A stretch of 64,000 bases of DNA, from assembly GCA_000320545.1 (NCBI GenBank), contig ADNK01001860.1, forward strand, positions 82,501 to 146,500, written 5' to 3'. The notes beneath the pieces are model-generated. The model was not told the origin of the DNA and ran no database searches. It worked only from the letters and a program-made list of their open reading frames with translations. Source of the stretch: Bigelowiella natans CCMP2755 (Eukaryota; Cercozoa; Chlorarachniophyceae). Shown piece after piece: positions 12,024-23,843 of the stretch; within the stretch, counting starts at the first letter, position 1; each line of letters begins with the position of its first letter. A program made the translations under genes and the position numbers.

Positions 12024-13531
12024 CGCAGCACCTCGGCGGCTTTCCGAACTTGCGTAGATTCCACAGGACAACGGCCTGGAAATAGCATGCGATGGAAATA
12101 TTAGTAATAAAGATGGATAAGGTACATGCTGCGAATAAAGAACCACTAGCTCTGAGACAACCTTATCTGACGCAATCTGTACAATGGAGGGGGCCTTGGA
12201 TTTCTCGTTGGCGAGGAACTGTGCTGATTCCGTGTCCATTCCCAAAAAATCACACGAATTTATCATGTCATCGATGATGTCCATAGCCGCGACCTCGTCC
12301 TTCTCGTTTTGAATCATATACACAGGAATTTGCAGCTCGAACTGCGGTTTCGAAAGGCGATGCTCCCTGGAGATTTTCTTCAGCACCTCATTGCCCCTGT
12401 CCTTTTCTGCCTCTAAGAAAGCGTAAGGATCTGTTATTTCAGGGGGGAAAACAAACAAGGGGTCTGCAGATGTTTTGAGCGCAGCGTCGCCAGACAACGC
12501 TTTGATGTGCTCAAACTCTACATCTTCACGAGCTGCGTTCCGGCTGCTCTCCTTGCCAAGTTTGCGCTCGCCCTCTTTCGCCTTGCTCTGGTCCGAGCTT
12601 CCCTCGGTGTTGATATAGCGTCTGTGGGAATCTCCTCCTTCTCCCCCACCACCACCTCCTCCCCCTCCATATCGACTTCGCATACTCCCAAGTTCCAGAG
12701 AGGCTCTAAGCGTCACCGGCACATTGTCTCTTCGGTATGACCCGAAGCTACGTCTTCTGGAACCCATTTTGGGAACGGCAAGAGGAGGAGGAGGAGGAGG
12801 TATTCCCGGCATTCTACTGATCTTCCCGATCCCGTTATTACATATTCCCAAATAGCGACCGACTGCAGTGCTCCGCGGGAACCATGGCTTCCTCCATGAC
12901 ATCGAGGAGGGCGTTGATAGGCGTATGCAGTGCATCGGTAGCTGTGGTACTGGCTTAGCAGGTTTCGAGCGAGCTACAGCGAGTAAGGATGACGTTACAA
13001 CTGCAACGAGCAAAAAGGAGAGGATGTTTTTTCTGGGTTGTGCAAATTGCGGTGATGAGAAAGGCGGTAGTGGCCATAAAATCCAGACCATGAGCGCCAA
13101 TTCCGGTAAGAAAAGATACGGTGTGACGATAAACAGAACCAAGGAACAACCGAAGCTCAGGATTAGCTCGCCATGTTTAGACACTACAATATTATGAACT
13201 ATAGCAACAGCCTGCAAAATCTGCAAGGCGTAAAGATGAACCCGAAGCCCAAGAGCCTGTCTCTAGCTACGGAGGAGAGGGGGGAGGAGCCTCTGAGCAA
13301 GTATGAGAATTGTAGAGATGAAATTCTACCCTTTTTTTATCGAAAATTCCCTACAATAATAAGACATAAAGCCACATAAAATATGCATTTCACTGGAATA
13401 CAAACGAGGACTCGCTTTGCTAACCGAGATGCAGGGTCTGAGGGGCCAAAAACTCCCAGAAGCAATAAAGCGGGAATGAGAATGCCGTGAATATATTTGA
13501 TTACGACAATCCATTTCCAGGATTTCACCCA
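8985..13531 (-). CDS. Membrane-anchored 3'-5' exonuclease (DEDD, RNase D/EXD-type)
   Basis: Exons join in phase: 13355-13531, 12162-13256, 12032-12075, 11796-11881, 11521-11681, 11010-11297, 10124-10797, 9722-9962, 9581-9658, 8985-9383. The exonuclease fold spans the second to sixth exons: Exo I FLGMDTES (D-T-E), QIAS strand, VLWNLRKF, Exo II region KVCHD, DTLQLARAISSENLSLADLC, SLSKKLQKSNW, and Exo III YAAKDA (Y-x3-D). These are DnaQ-superfamily 3'-5' exonuclease signatures. Upstream the same open frame holds about five hydrophobic segments (ILIPALLLLGVFG, CSLVLFIVTPYLFLP, ILSFLLVAVVTSSLLA), suggesting membrane anchoring. Downstream is a long Ala/Ser/Thr-rich tail with basic RKRRNKRK and an acidic end. 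The starting ATG was not found, and the TM part could belong to another transcript. Some introns hold CT/TG, CA and poly-G repeats. Confidence 0.85.
11953..12018. repeat. (CT)n-(TG)n microsatellite in an exonuclease intron
   Basis: The tract starts just beyond the donor of the 12032-12075 exon and fills most of the intron that ends at 11882. Confidence 0.9.
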
Positions 13532-14097
13532 CTATTCTCCAGAATCCTGGAATAACTTCAAAAAACTGTCTCGATTCATTCGTAAAATTACGATACAGTG
13601 GCACTTATATGTTTCTGCCGAGAAGGAGATTTCGACCTTGCGTCACTGAAATTCCGTTGGCTTTGCGCATAATCGGATAACATTTTCGGTGTGCTCTGGC
13701 GCCATTCCCGAGAATGGAAGTACTTTTCTGGGAGTAGCTCCCCATTTATGCAAGAAGTCTTACTAGTTGTCATGTCGCGAAACAAAAGAAGATTTACTTA
13801 TACGTAGAAATCCCAACACAACGTCTCATTTTGACTACAAGTTTGTAGTTTAGGGTTCGGGCACACGGTTTAGATCTAGATCTAGATCTATGAAGCTCTG
13901 TAGTCTGTAGTTCTTGTGGAAAAGATTACAGTCTTAACTAAGGTAATTCTCCCAATTAAAAATTGCCTTGTGTACGACAATGGATTCTTGGCTGTCTCAG
14001 TACGGAAAGAGCCTGCATTTGGTTTTTCGTAGAACATTGCCTCAATACTCAACACAACTTAATTTCTACGTTGGTACTTCCATCGAAGATTGCTGGC

Positions 14098-15380
14098 ATG
14101 AACCTCCCCTTCTTCCTGCTGGCGCTTCTATCGGAGCAAGCAATTGGAGTATGGAATGGTCACAAAGATCGAGGCAGTATTCTCACTGCTAATCAGCAGC
14201 CCTACGAAGTGGTCCTCATTCGTACATACAATCCAACCGACGAAATGATTGCTCGGATGAAACGTATGGAGAAGCAGAGTGGGAGAAAGGTAATAAAACT
14301 GCTTTAGTATCAATGTAAAGGCGTTCATATTAGTTGATTTCCTAAAATAACACGGAAACACAGGTATTTGTCTCCCTCCAGGACAACAGCCACATGTTAA
14401 TCGTGGAAGATCTGTTGAAAAGTGTGGAAGCTGCAGCCTCCTCCCCAGATGCCCATGAGCATCTTCTCGCAACTCTGCCTAATCGATTTTCACGAATTCT
14501 TACAAGGAATTCCTCCGAGAGTGTAAGGAAATTCATCCCAGAAAACATCAACGACATTGCCGAAGCGTTGGTCGCAACGGCACATCAAAAACTCCTTCGT
14601 AATTTTCCTGGGAAAGTTATCCAGTATTCTGATGAAGATGTCGACAGATACTTCCCCGAGCTTGGAAAACGTGGATGCAGTAGGGACAGAATCAATAGGC
14701 ACACCTATGGCTGGCAATTCCACGAGGAATGCATTTACACAGTCTTCAAAAACTACGAGAAGCAATTTCACAAGCCATTTCCCACAGAGGCCGGACTCTG
14801 GGTTATGGAAGACGATGTCGAATACACTGGAAATTGGAAAGAATTTTTTGATCGTTATGCCGGAAGTGCAGACCTCGTCACCAGCCTAGTCAAGAGCACC
14901 ACATCCGAATATTTCACCAAGCATATGGGAGTTGCTCTCCCCTGCACGCAGTCCTTCATCGATCAATTCGTTCATAACAAGAAAATCCTCCCAGAGGAGG
15001 AAATAGGCAGAATGTACCATCATGCTGAGCATGTTGTGTTTTATAGTGGAAAACTTCGGAAGGTGATGGATAAATTCCAGCTTCAGAAAGGACACCATTA
15101 CAAAAGCGAGTTTTCTACGGCCACCTTTGCAAAGGCAATGGGTTTCAGGTAGATACCTGTATCATGCGATACACATGCGTGCCTCTATTCTTTCCACCAT
15201 GACTTTAACATTTGTTGATGTGAAATCAGCATAATGGATATCAACAAAGACGACATTTGGATTCAAAATGGTTCACAAGGGCGAAAAGGATTTGTAGGTC
15301 GCAAAATTGACAAGAATTCAGTTGAGGAGTTACGACGTTCAAATATTTCACCTGGCCTGCTGCATCCTTGTAAATACTAG
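14098..15380 (+). CDS. Secreted glycosyltransferase-like protein
   Basis: Three exons, 14098-14289, 14382-15148 and 15230-15380, join in phases 0 and 2 to give 369 residues. The start is the ATG beginning a signal peptide (MNLPFFLLALLSEQAIG). The body has VVLIRTYNPTDEMIARMKRM near residue 40 and, near residue 200, LWVMEDDVEYTGNWKEFF. An acidic EDDV motif after a hydrophobic strand, followed by W-x2-FF, is typical of GT-A glycosyltransferases that use DxD-type metal binding, so a Golgi or ER lumenal transferase is the best inference. The donor of exon 2 (TTTCAG|GTAGAT) creates an apparent stop if unspliced; splicing restores the frame into a 49-residue tail. I cannot name the family, and catalytic activity is not shown. 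Confidence 0.55.
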
Positions 15381-16120
15381 CGCTTATTATGAAGAAAGGT
15401 ACATCTAGCGGTATAAGAGTTACAGCAACAACCAACGAAGCTCATAGTTGGTGCTATTATTTGCGCGGCGAATTTTTGAATTTAAATATAAACAGTCGCT
15501 GTTGTGCATATGAATGTTTGCGTGAATTGCGCGATGCAGGCAGAAACTTAATCTTGGTGTAAGAGCTATCATTGTGATTGAATTAATTTATTAAAAAATA
15601 TGTTCATTGCTAGATTGTGGGGAACCTGCTGTGATGTATGTATGACACGCAAGATAGAAGCTGATATGCGCAGCTAGGCAGGCTGGTAGCTCATGTGCAC
15701 GCGTGTCTAGATCTGGAGATTGCGGCGTACGAATGCAGGCAAAGGGCCACATATTAGACGCTGTGCTCGGTTCTAGGGCTATTAATGAGTTCATCACTAC
15801 TCAATCGCATCTATCCTCTATACCATACAAGCTAGCTAGCTAGCAAGGCGCTGCATGCTGCTAGTATCGTGTCTTTCTGATCATATATTTGATATAGAAG
15901 CTAGAAAAGCATCTATTATCTTAATATGAATGTGTCACTGCATGCAGACAAGCTAGCAAGCTAGCAAGGCTAGAAGGTAGAAGGTCATGACGTATAGACG
16001 TCATCCCGTGGTAGAGAGGCGCTCAGTAAAGCCAAATTATGGTTAGATGGATAACCGTCTTCTTCTTTCATTCTCATTGCTCCTGGTAGGCAGTGCTAGA
16101 GTGCTATACAAGGGGTGCAC
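15381..16120. other. CTAG/GCTAGC-rich spacer
   Basis: No gene is visible. The stretch is studded with TCTAG and GCTAGCTAGC words (15830-15980) and separates two convergent genes. Confidence 0.6.
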
Positions 16121-17170
16121 TTAACTCTCGTAGATCTTTCTCAGATCTTCCATGCGACACGGCCGCAAAGTCACCTAGAAATTTTAAAATCTGGCTTACG
16201 TCTGAGCTTTCATTTATCACACGTCGAAACCCATTTTCCAGCAGGGATCGGCAATATATAACAATCGCCAGCACGCAAAACACATGAGTTGGCTAAAAGA
16301 CGAATCCATCCAAAAAACGAAGATCACTACCGGACAAGTTCCGTGGTCCTTTAAATGGTTGAAGATGCAGGCGTAGCAGAACACGAATCTTTGCAGTAGA
16401 AGGAAGACGGGGGGAGGGGGGGGAGAAATCAATGATTGTTACAGGACGATGTTCCATGATATTCAAGAGAGAGGGGAGAAAGAGACAGGGAGGAAGAAAG
16501 AGAGGGGGGGAAACAAAATTGAGTAGAATTAGTATCCTTCCGCGACAGGGCACTACTTTGTCGTAGGATGAGAATGTAACAGTTTCGCATAATGGCTACA
16601 ACTAGTAATGACTGTGTTTTAACAATTGGTATAGCATGACCCTGAAGGAAGCAGGGCGGCGTTGACACGTGTGCGTAGGCACAATGGACACTTCATAGCG
16701 TCCGAAGGAAGCTTCAGCCCCTTTTTGTAGTAATGTGAATCACAGAGTGTTTGGTGTTTGTTTGCAGGCACGCATGCGAGAAGTACACCCAAATCAAAGC
16801 GTGGAATCCCCATAGCCCCCCCCCCCCCCCCCGCTGCTTTCTAACTTGTTTTCTCCCGCAAGCAAGTACAACTCCCACCCTTTCCCTCTTTCTCTGCAGC
16901 ACCCCAACATCTGCTTACTTTCGGGTGAGGCAGCGCGCGGGGGGGTGGTGGTGGTGCGGCAGTGGGACGTGACCGCCTCTGCTCATTCTCAGGGGAGTAC
17001 CTAGAGCAGCGCACAAAAACACGATTCGAAACACTGTAAGAGCAGTATGTACAACAGTCATCACCATCATCATCATCGTCATCGTCATTAGCCAGGTGGT
17101 CGTGGAGATATAATCTCCCTCGTTATCATTCACGGTGATGTATCTGTTTGTCTAGCCATCGATATACAAG

Positions 17171-17210
<40 letters not shown>

Positions 17211-17504
17211 AAAGGGGGGGGGGGGGGGCTGCTATTGCTGTTATGCTTTTTGGGTGGGTAGCGAGTCTCTTACCACCACTGTAGAAAGCGGATCAAGAAC
17301 ACGCCTGATATTTGATGGTGACAGTCATACAGATGAACTAATTTTATAATGATTGAAAATGACAGTGATAGTGATGGATGGCTTTTAACGCTAATAATGC
17401 AACAAACCGATATAGACAGCCCACTTGGCATTGTCAGCGACCAGACCCCCTAACATGACGAAACATAGCATATCAAAAAAGGCAGGAAAGTAAAACAAAA
17501 CAGA

Positions 17505-17550
<46 letters not shown>

Positions 17551-17779
17551 GAACACTAAGACCCCAACGGTGATGATTGATGACGCAGAAATAGACTATA
17601 CACGCCTACTCCTCTTCCTCCTCCTCCTCCTTCTCCTACCACTACTACTACCACTACCAATGTACCGCTACTACCTAATCGAGATATGATTGCAACGAGC
17701 CTCTTGAATATCCAAACCCAACGACTAGTTCCGTTCCTACTCCCGGCCTCCCAAGCGCTGATGTTGTTGATGATGATGC

Positions 17780-17812
<33 letters not shown>

Positions 17813-19105
17813 AATCATCGCCACGTAAGTTATTCTCGTTGCATCAGCGAGGAGGGCCGATCGCAGAGAATGATGACAATCATATGGGAAGGGTGATGTG
17901 GCTGCAAGACGCATATACAACCTCTCCATGCTTGAAGATGGAATAGCCTGATCCGCTACCATAAGAGCGCTCTGAGCCTTATGAAACACACACGCATTCT
18001 GATGCTGCTACTACTTGCCATCGGTTCTGTTACGCGTAAGTAATGCGGACCCTTTTCTTCTCTTCCAAGCGCTTTTGTATTATGTCCTTCATCGTCACTC
18101 GCACTACGCGCTGAATGTAAAAGACGAGGGTGGCTTAGCAAATGATGAAAGCAGATCCTCCCCCTTTTTTCTCGGAGCCAAGTCTATATCTTGGAAGGCT
18201 GTTCGGCGCTCGAATGGAGAGGGGGCAGGCAGCCAAATGTGATGATATATGAGTGGAACATTTTTCCCTCTCCATATTGCCAGGATTATGATGTGCCCTC
18301 TCCTTCTAGTTTTCTTCTTCTTCTTCTTCGCATCATCATCATCATCATCGACATCGTCATCATCATTATGAAACCGTCATTATTCCCATACTATTACTAC
18401 TACTACTACTACACCTGGTTGATTAAGTGCGTGAGAGGGGAGAAGTGCAGTGTCGCTCCCATAACGTACCGGACGGCGTGTAGATACTCTAAACCTGTGA
18501 TGAGAACGACGACCACGACAACGACAACGACGAGGAGGAGGAGTGGAGAATCAGGAAAAGCTCAAAATCGACGATGGAGGCTCTCAATATCTTGTTCAGA
18601 ACGACCTTCGTAGGCAAATGCCATGTACGGATACACTGCGACATAGCCCCTAATAACAATCATAATTAATAATGAAGGTGATAAAAGAGGTGTTGGGTGA
18701 GAAGCTATGCTGCTGTAGCACTCACTAACTACTGCAAATTGGAATAAATGCACACGCTGATTCTTCGTTCGAAAGGAGGCAATGAGGATCGATCACCGCC
18801 ATAGTAGAAGATGGAAACATCACCATCACGTCGTTGTAAATAGGTATATTGCGCAGATTTTCGCTACACTTTAAAGCATCATGGGAATGTCTGTCTGCGT
18901 GCGAGCAAAAGAATCGGTACGATTTATCGTCGTATTTATCGGATATGATGTGTCAGGGAGATCGAGTATGCAACAACCAACCTCTTGAACAAGCTTATCA
19001 AACTCCCGTCATCACTTACTCCTATCATCATCCATATCAGTTGTAATGCTTGCCATAAAAATGAGAAGATGTTGTTGCGTGCAACGAGAATACTCTCTGA
19101 TTATA

Positions 19106-19149
<44 letters not shown>

Positions 19150-19987
19150 TTAATTAATATATGTTGAATATCTGTAAAACCTAATGCTTGCATATCTCTG
19201 AGATCTTGTCTCATCTCAAGATAGTATGCCTCTAAACGTGTGCGAAGGTACGGCACACCGGCGACACACAAAACGGCTCTGATACATCACCCAACATATC
19301 CACAAACAAGCGATGCCCACACACGTTAGCATGAACACATGAATTGCATAATATCAGATGCTCTCAGCATTCACTTCGTAATAATCCAGCCCTTTATCTT
19401 CCTGTGTTAAAATCTCTATCATCAACTATCGTTCTTACAGGAGTTGATCGCGTGCGCCCAATGATGTCTCCGTGCCATCTGGAAGAATCTGCCCGTATCA
19501 ATATCAATATATAAATATACATTGTGCTTCAAAATTCAGACTTTTTTCCATTTTCGCGGCATTCGTTCACGATGATGCATGCAGCGCAAGGTTGGGAGTC
19601 AGTTACCTTGACGCGTTTCAGGCAATAAAAATTTTCCGCAAAGCTTGCTCCGTGTGTCTAGATAGATCATGCGTAGTTTATTATCTTCCTTAAAAGGACA
19701 ACATGACTTATATCTCCTGAACAACAAAGGTGCGAAGGATTGCAAGCTCACTCTATTACCTCCTCTATTATTATCATTCACAACATGTTACACTTTTTCA
19801 CTCTTATGCCAACCCCCCCCCCCCACCCACCCACCTTAAAGTATCGCCTATCAAGCAAGAAACACATCGTGTAGAAAAGCTCGTCGCCCCTTGAATATTC
19901 CGATTCGTATCACAATTGTCAAGCATATGTAATGCGCTGAAAAACCATGCTCTCTCTCTCTCTCTCTCTCTTTCTCAATCTCTCTCA

Positions 19988-20048
<61 letters not shown>

Positions 20049-20078
20049 GCGCGCGCGCAGATACATACGATAATTATA

Positions 20079-20118
<40 letters not shown>

Positions 20119-20564
20119 CCAATGTGGGTTTATGCAAGGAACTCTTGTATCCAGTAACCATCCACTACAGTTAAACAATCTCGTTAAATCAATCAACCTT
20201 TGTGCTACAAATGAGAGTTGTGGAAATTGATTGGCCATAGTGGACAGGATATGCTGGAGCGCTACATGAGGGGAGGAGGAGGAGGAGGAGGAGGAGGTTC
20301 ATCAACACACATGCCTTCCGGACAAGAGTGCCGGTAAAAAATACATCATCGAGAAGAACACATCATCGTATGTAAATTCTGTTTGGAAACCTGGGCGTAG
20401 ACCCTGCGTGAGACGATCTGCGGCCGCAACCTCGAAGAACGACGGCCTAGACCTGAAGGAAAGCGGACTTCACTAAATGTGTACATGACTTGAGGGCAAT
20501 GTACAAGCAGTCCCTAAAGCAAAGGATAGAATACGTACATATCCGCGCCTCCATATCCCATCAT
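16121..20564 (-). CDS. PEX12: Peroxin-12, peroxisomal RING import factor
   Basis: Seventeen exons join with exact phase into 336 residues: 20539-20564, 20391-20452, 20198-20261, 19835-19889, 19607-19657, 19439-19478, 19181-19276, 18606-18635, 18415-18494, 18034-18110, 17675-17757, 17408-17449, 17274-17304, 16919-17000, 16641-16720, 16331-16388, 16121-16174. Family landmarks in order: PSFFEVAAADRL, RPALQHILS, ASFAENFYCLKR, VPYLRTRLE, AYEGLEYLHAVRYVMGA then HFSPL, VFLIRFLQWWYSPENE with a PPPPP linker, and the degenerate RING CPLC...VNAALLPSGFVFCYACIF ending CPVTLRPCRMEDLRKIYES. PEX12 forms the peroxisomal ubiquitin-ligase complex with PEX2 and PEX10 that recycles PEX5. Human PEX12 is 359 aa. 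The join between 19181 and 18635 is the least certain, and a small exon may be missing there. Confidence 0.93.
17172..17228. repeat. (GT)n plus poly-G in a PEX12 intron
   Basis: A GT run of about 38 bp is followed by a G run, inside the intron between exons 17274-17304 and 16919-17000. A (GA)n tract at 17508-17550 and a (TTG)n tract at 17781-17812 lie in neighbouring introns. Confidence 0.9.
19108..19145. repeat. (TA)n microsatellite
   Basis: About 19 TA repeats within a PEX12 intron, just downstream (in gene sense) of exon 19181-19276. Confidence 0.9.
19949..20116. repeat. Compound (CT)n-(CA)n-(CG)n-(TG)n tract in a PEX12 intron
   Basis: CT, then CA, CG and TG runs fill the intron between exons 20198-20261 and 19835-19889. 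Confidence 0.9.
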
Positions 20565-21346
20565 CTTTGATTGACGTCGCTATTCACTAGCCCGTTATCT
20601 TATGGGCTGCCTGAGAGAAGAGCCCGAAGGCTGCTGCTGCTACTCCTGCCAACCTCCATTGCTGAATGCTCGGAAGAAAATGAGTAGAAGTGCGGTAAGA
20701 ACGTAAATACAGGGGAAAGTATCATAGCGACAAGGCATACTAAGAAAGTCTTCAGCAACAAGGTTCCAGGCATTTTTCAGAAAAAAAAAATTGAAAGTCA
20801 TGTCGCAGGAAGAACATGCTCTTCTATTTTCAATAAAATTCGAACGGATCTGTGCTTGCATCCAGATCTATCACGTCGGCGAACCTGCCTGGGACGATCA
20901 TTTTCAGCCTCAACCAAGGAGGAGGAATGGCTCGGCCAGCCTTGCTCATAGGTCTTGATCGGAGTAAATCTGTATTTTTGAGGCTGTCATGCTAAAGAAA
21001 TCTGCTCTCAGGCTCGTTCGTGTCCTTGCTCGCTCCTCTTCACAAACCGACTAGGAATGCGCTACGAAGCTATGCATTGGGTTATATACCACAACCATGT
21101 TACGTTTGAAATGAGAGTGAAAGACGATTTAATAATTATTGTTTATTGGCTCATGATGATGTACATCACTCTCGCATTTGACGATAATGATGTTATGCGT
21201 TGAAATGGGAAATTACTCAGCAGAAATTAACGAATCTTTAGGCCGTGCCAAACGAATTGTACGTGCTCTTCCATACTGTGGATCAGTGGGTGATTACTCT
21301 ACATAATTCAAATTTTATTCCAAGTGCTGATTTGAATTGTTCCCAG

Positions 21347-22103
21347 GCCCTTCCAAAGCTTCTTCTTCCTCCATCCACTCCTCCTCCTTATCCATGCGTG
21401 GTCTCAGAATTCTAGCCTTTGAAGATAGGTAGTTGATATTCTACCTGTCTTGAAACATTAATTTGAAAATTTCAACCCGTTGTTTAATATTTACAGCTAC
21501 GATATAAAAAGAATGATGGAGATGGTAATGGCGCGAAATCATAGCAACCAAATAAATTTGCTTATCAAATTTGGAATTGCCCGTTTTCCAGGATGGAGTG
21601 AAGATTGAACAATTCGAAAGCTTCAATCAACAAGTAAAGAAGTTCGTTGAAATATTAAAGAGAAAAAAATGACGGGTTATTCGATCTTATTGTAATAGTG
21701 GCGAACAGATTATGCACTTGAGGCTCTGAAGGAGTTCCGGCCTGATGTTGTTCTGCTCGACTACTATATACCACCGATCACAGGCCTTAAGGTGCGAGAA
21801 ATTTGACACCAGCCTTCACCAATGTAAGAATCAGGCAAACAATCACTGATCAAATACAGGTTTTGAGAGCCTTAAACGAAGCTGTTGCAAACAAGGAGAT
21901 AGATCGGCCAAGATACATAATAGGCATGTCATCTGTTGCTTCATGCAATAACGTGAGTGGAATTGCATTGATCAATTTTTTAACAACTTCAACGAAAATA
22001 ACTAATTTTATGCTACTGCTATTTGTAGGAAATGTTGAAGGAGGGTGCTGATTTTGCCTTTGTGAAGCATGAAATGACGTCTTGGAACGCCTGGCCCAGA
22101 TAG
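21347..22103 (+). CDS. Response-regulator receiver-domain protein (two-component signalling)
   Basis: Exons 21347-21428, 21497-21524, 21592-21633, 21699-21791, 21860-21952 and 22029-22103 join in phases 2, 0, 0, 0, 0. They encode one complete CheY-like receiver: acidic pocket RILAFEDSYD, phospho-acceptor Asp in DVVLLDYYIPPITGLK, switch Ser in YIIGMSSVAS, and conserved Lys in GADFAFVKHEM. The protein stops WNAWPR shortly after the fold, so no output domain follows on this side. Receivers accept phosphate from His kinases or phosphotransfer proteins; these occur in protists, plants and fungi. A Ser-rich segment precedes the domain. The first exon is unresolved: 20929 (MARPALLIGLDRSKS, donor GTATTT) and 21242-21285 are candidates. 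A larger N-terminal region is possible. Confidence 0.83.
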
Positions 22104-22612
22104 ATAGTGGTCCTATCTCTTTGATTTGCTATGTAGTGGCTGACAGGATATATAATAGTGCGGTACCAAGTGTCATGTAGCGTGCATATACACAGTCATA
22201 TTTCATGTACATTCAAAGTGTAAATACAACACAGCAGCTCTGCCACATTTTTGCACCATAACGCTTAATATTAGCGTTGCAGTCATCTTCATTTAAGTAT
22301 ACGTACATGCGTGGCCGCACCACGATGAAGGAAGCATAGCTCACAAGTTGCGGTGACCACGCACGCGTGCATACAATATCACCGAATATCAATTGGGCGA
22401 GTAATGCTACGCTTTTGTTCGTAGCGTTCCTTGCAGTGCTGGCGCGCGTAGCTCGGTAAGCAGTCATTGTACATGATCTTCGTGGTTGTCTTCTCAAACT
22501 ATAATGAGGCCCTATCTTGCAACAGAATTCGTCCAGACACAAAAGATAAGCACTAGAAACATAGATAAGAAGACCATGACCCCTTTCCCTCGTGACTCAG
22601 ATTTCCACCATT

Positions 22613-23843
22613 TTAGAGGATTCGCTTGAAAATTGATTGCCCTTTTGCAGCATGGAATCCAGCTGCTCCGACATGGATTGGCACCAAATATTCAAAGTAT
22701 TGTCCAGCCTGCAATGACATATCACTTCAGTTAAAAACGCAAAAAGAAATGGTGCCATCTTACCTGCTTGTGAATCTTGAAGCTGTTCTTCGCAATGCTT
22801 TTGGTCTGATAGATAAATGGTAATAAATAAAGAAACTTCCATACAGCACGATGTTTAATTAATGGATGCATCACGTTATCATTGCGCTGTTCCTTGGGAA
22901 TGCCCGGTATTTTACTTCCGAAAAATGGAAGTCCTGACCACAAACAAACGCTCACACTAAGCTCGAAACATAGCAAGGTAGAATAAATCTGCAACCTTTC
23001 CCCCCGTAGTAACCCATTGCAATTCCTGAGTAAAAGGAACAAGCATAAATTGTGTATGTTTGCACTGAGAGTGTATAGCATGGTTTTTGCAGTGAACCAT
23101 TCTTTACCCGTCACAGGCATAACTGCCATGAAGACGTAGAAAAGCCCGTGGGACGCAGACGCCGCCATGTGCTATTATTCAATGAATAGTAAGGGCAAGG
23201 ACACGGAATTTAAACTGACGACTTGCGACCTCAAGGCTTGATCCAGGTAGGTGACCAGGGAGCTTACTCGTAAACCTCAGAGCAAATCTTGGAACCTATT
23301 TAAGAATAATGACTTCCAAATTTCGATCTAACATCATTTCTCTTAGATACCACGAGGGCTGCAACGCAGAGTCCAAACGACTTGTGGAGGTTCATGTATT
23401 TACCCTAATGTAGAATACTTCAGTGTAATTATTGGTTTTTTCATAAAAATCTCAAATTTACCTTCGCCTTTTTATCTTTCGTGTTCATGGCAAGCTGAAC
23501 GGTTGCAAAGCACCTGGAAAATAAAACGAGCCGTTATATATATATTTCAATTAGAATCGCGAGGTACAAATAGCGGTCGGTCGAATGTATATGAATGATC
23601 GATTACCCTAGTATCCCCCCACCGGTTGCCCAATGCATGACTTTCATCGCCCCCGAGTACCTTCGTTATAATGGATACATTTTGTTTTGTAAAAATCACA
23701 TCATCCAAGATCGAGCAATCATGCTACGTTTCCGGCTGAGAAACCGCAGTGCAGAGCTTCTTGCGTTGATCCTGCAAGATTTTACGGAGGGGCTGTGTGC
23801 CGTTCTTCAACATGCGCAATCTGGAAGCGAACAAATTCATCAT
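22613..23843 (-). CDS. Proteobacterial-type cytochrome b561, mitochondrially targeted
   Basis: Nine exons join with exact phase into 200 residues: 23728-23843, 23607-23660, 23462-23513, 23351-23404, 23230-23295, 23108-23171, 22875-22933, 22764-22805, 22613-22708. The four-helix CybB-like b561 pattern is complete: MKVMHWATGG (His), NLHKSFGLCV (His-Lys-Ser, helix 2), RFTSKLP loop, SHGLFYVFMAVMPVTG (helix 3), LPFFGSKIPGI, KNSFKIHKQAG and YLVPIHVGAAGFHA (helix 4). These His residues are the usual haem ligands. The N-terminus (MMNLFASRLRMLKNG, then many Arg/Lys and no acid) looks like a mitochondrial presequence. Known b561 proteins move electrons between quinones and other carriers. Mitochondrial inner membrane location is inferred from the presequence. 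Confidence 0.92.

Noticed and set aside
17763-17989. Possible extra PEX12 exon (VADQAIPSSSMERL...)
   Set aside because: It has splice-like borders, but including it breaks phase with the well-supported exon at 17675-17757; omitting it matches family length.
20281-20297. Short GGA repeats and other direct repeats as a CRISPR array
   Set aside because: Simple microsatellite; no unique spacers, and the genome is eukaryotic.
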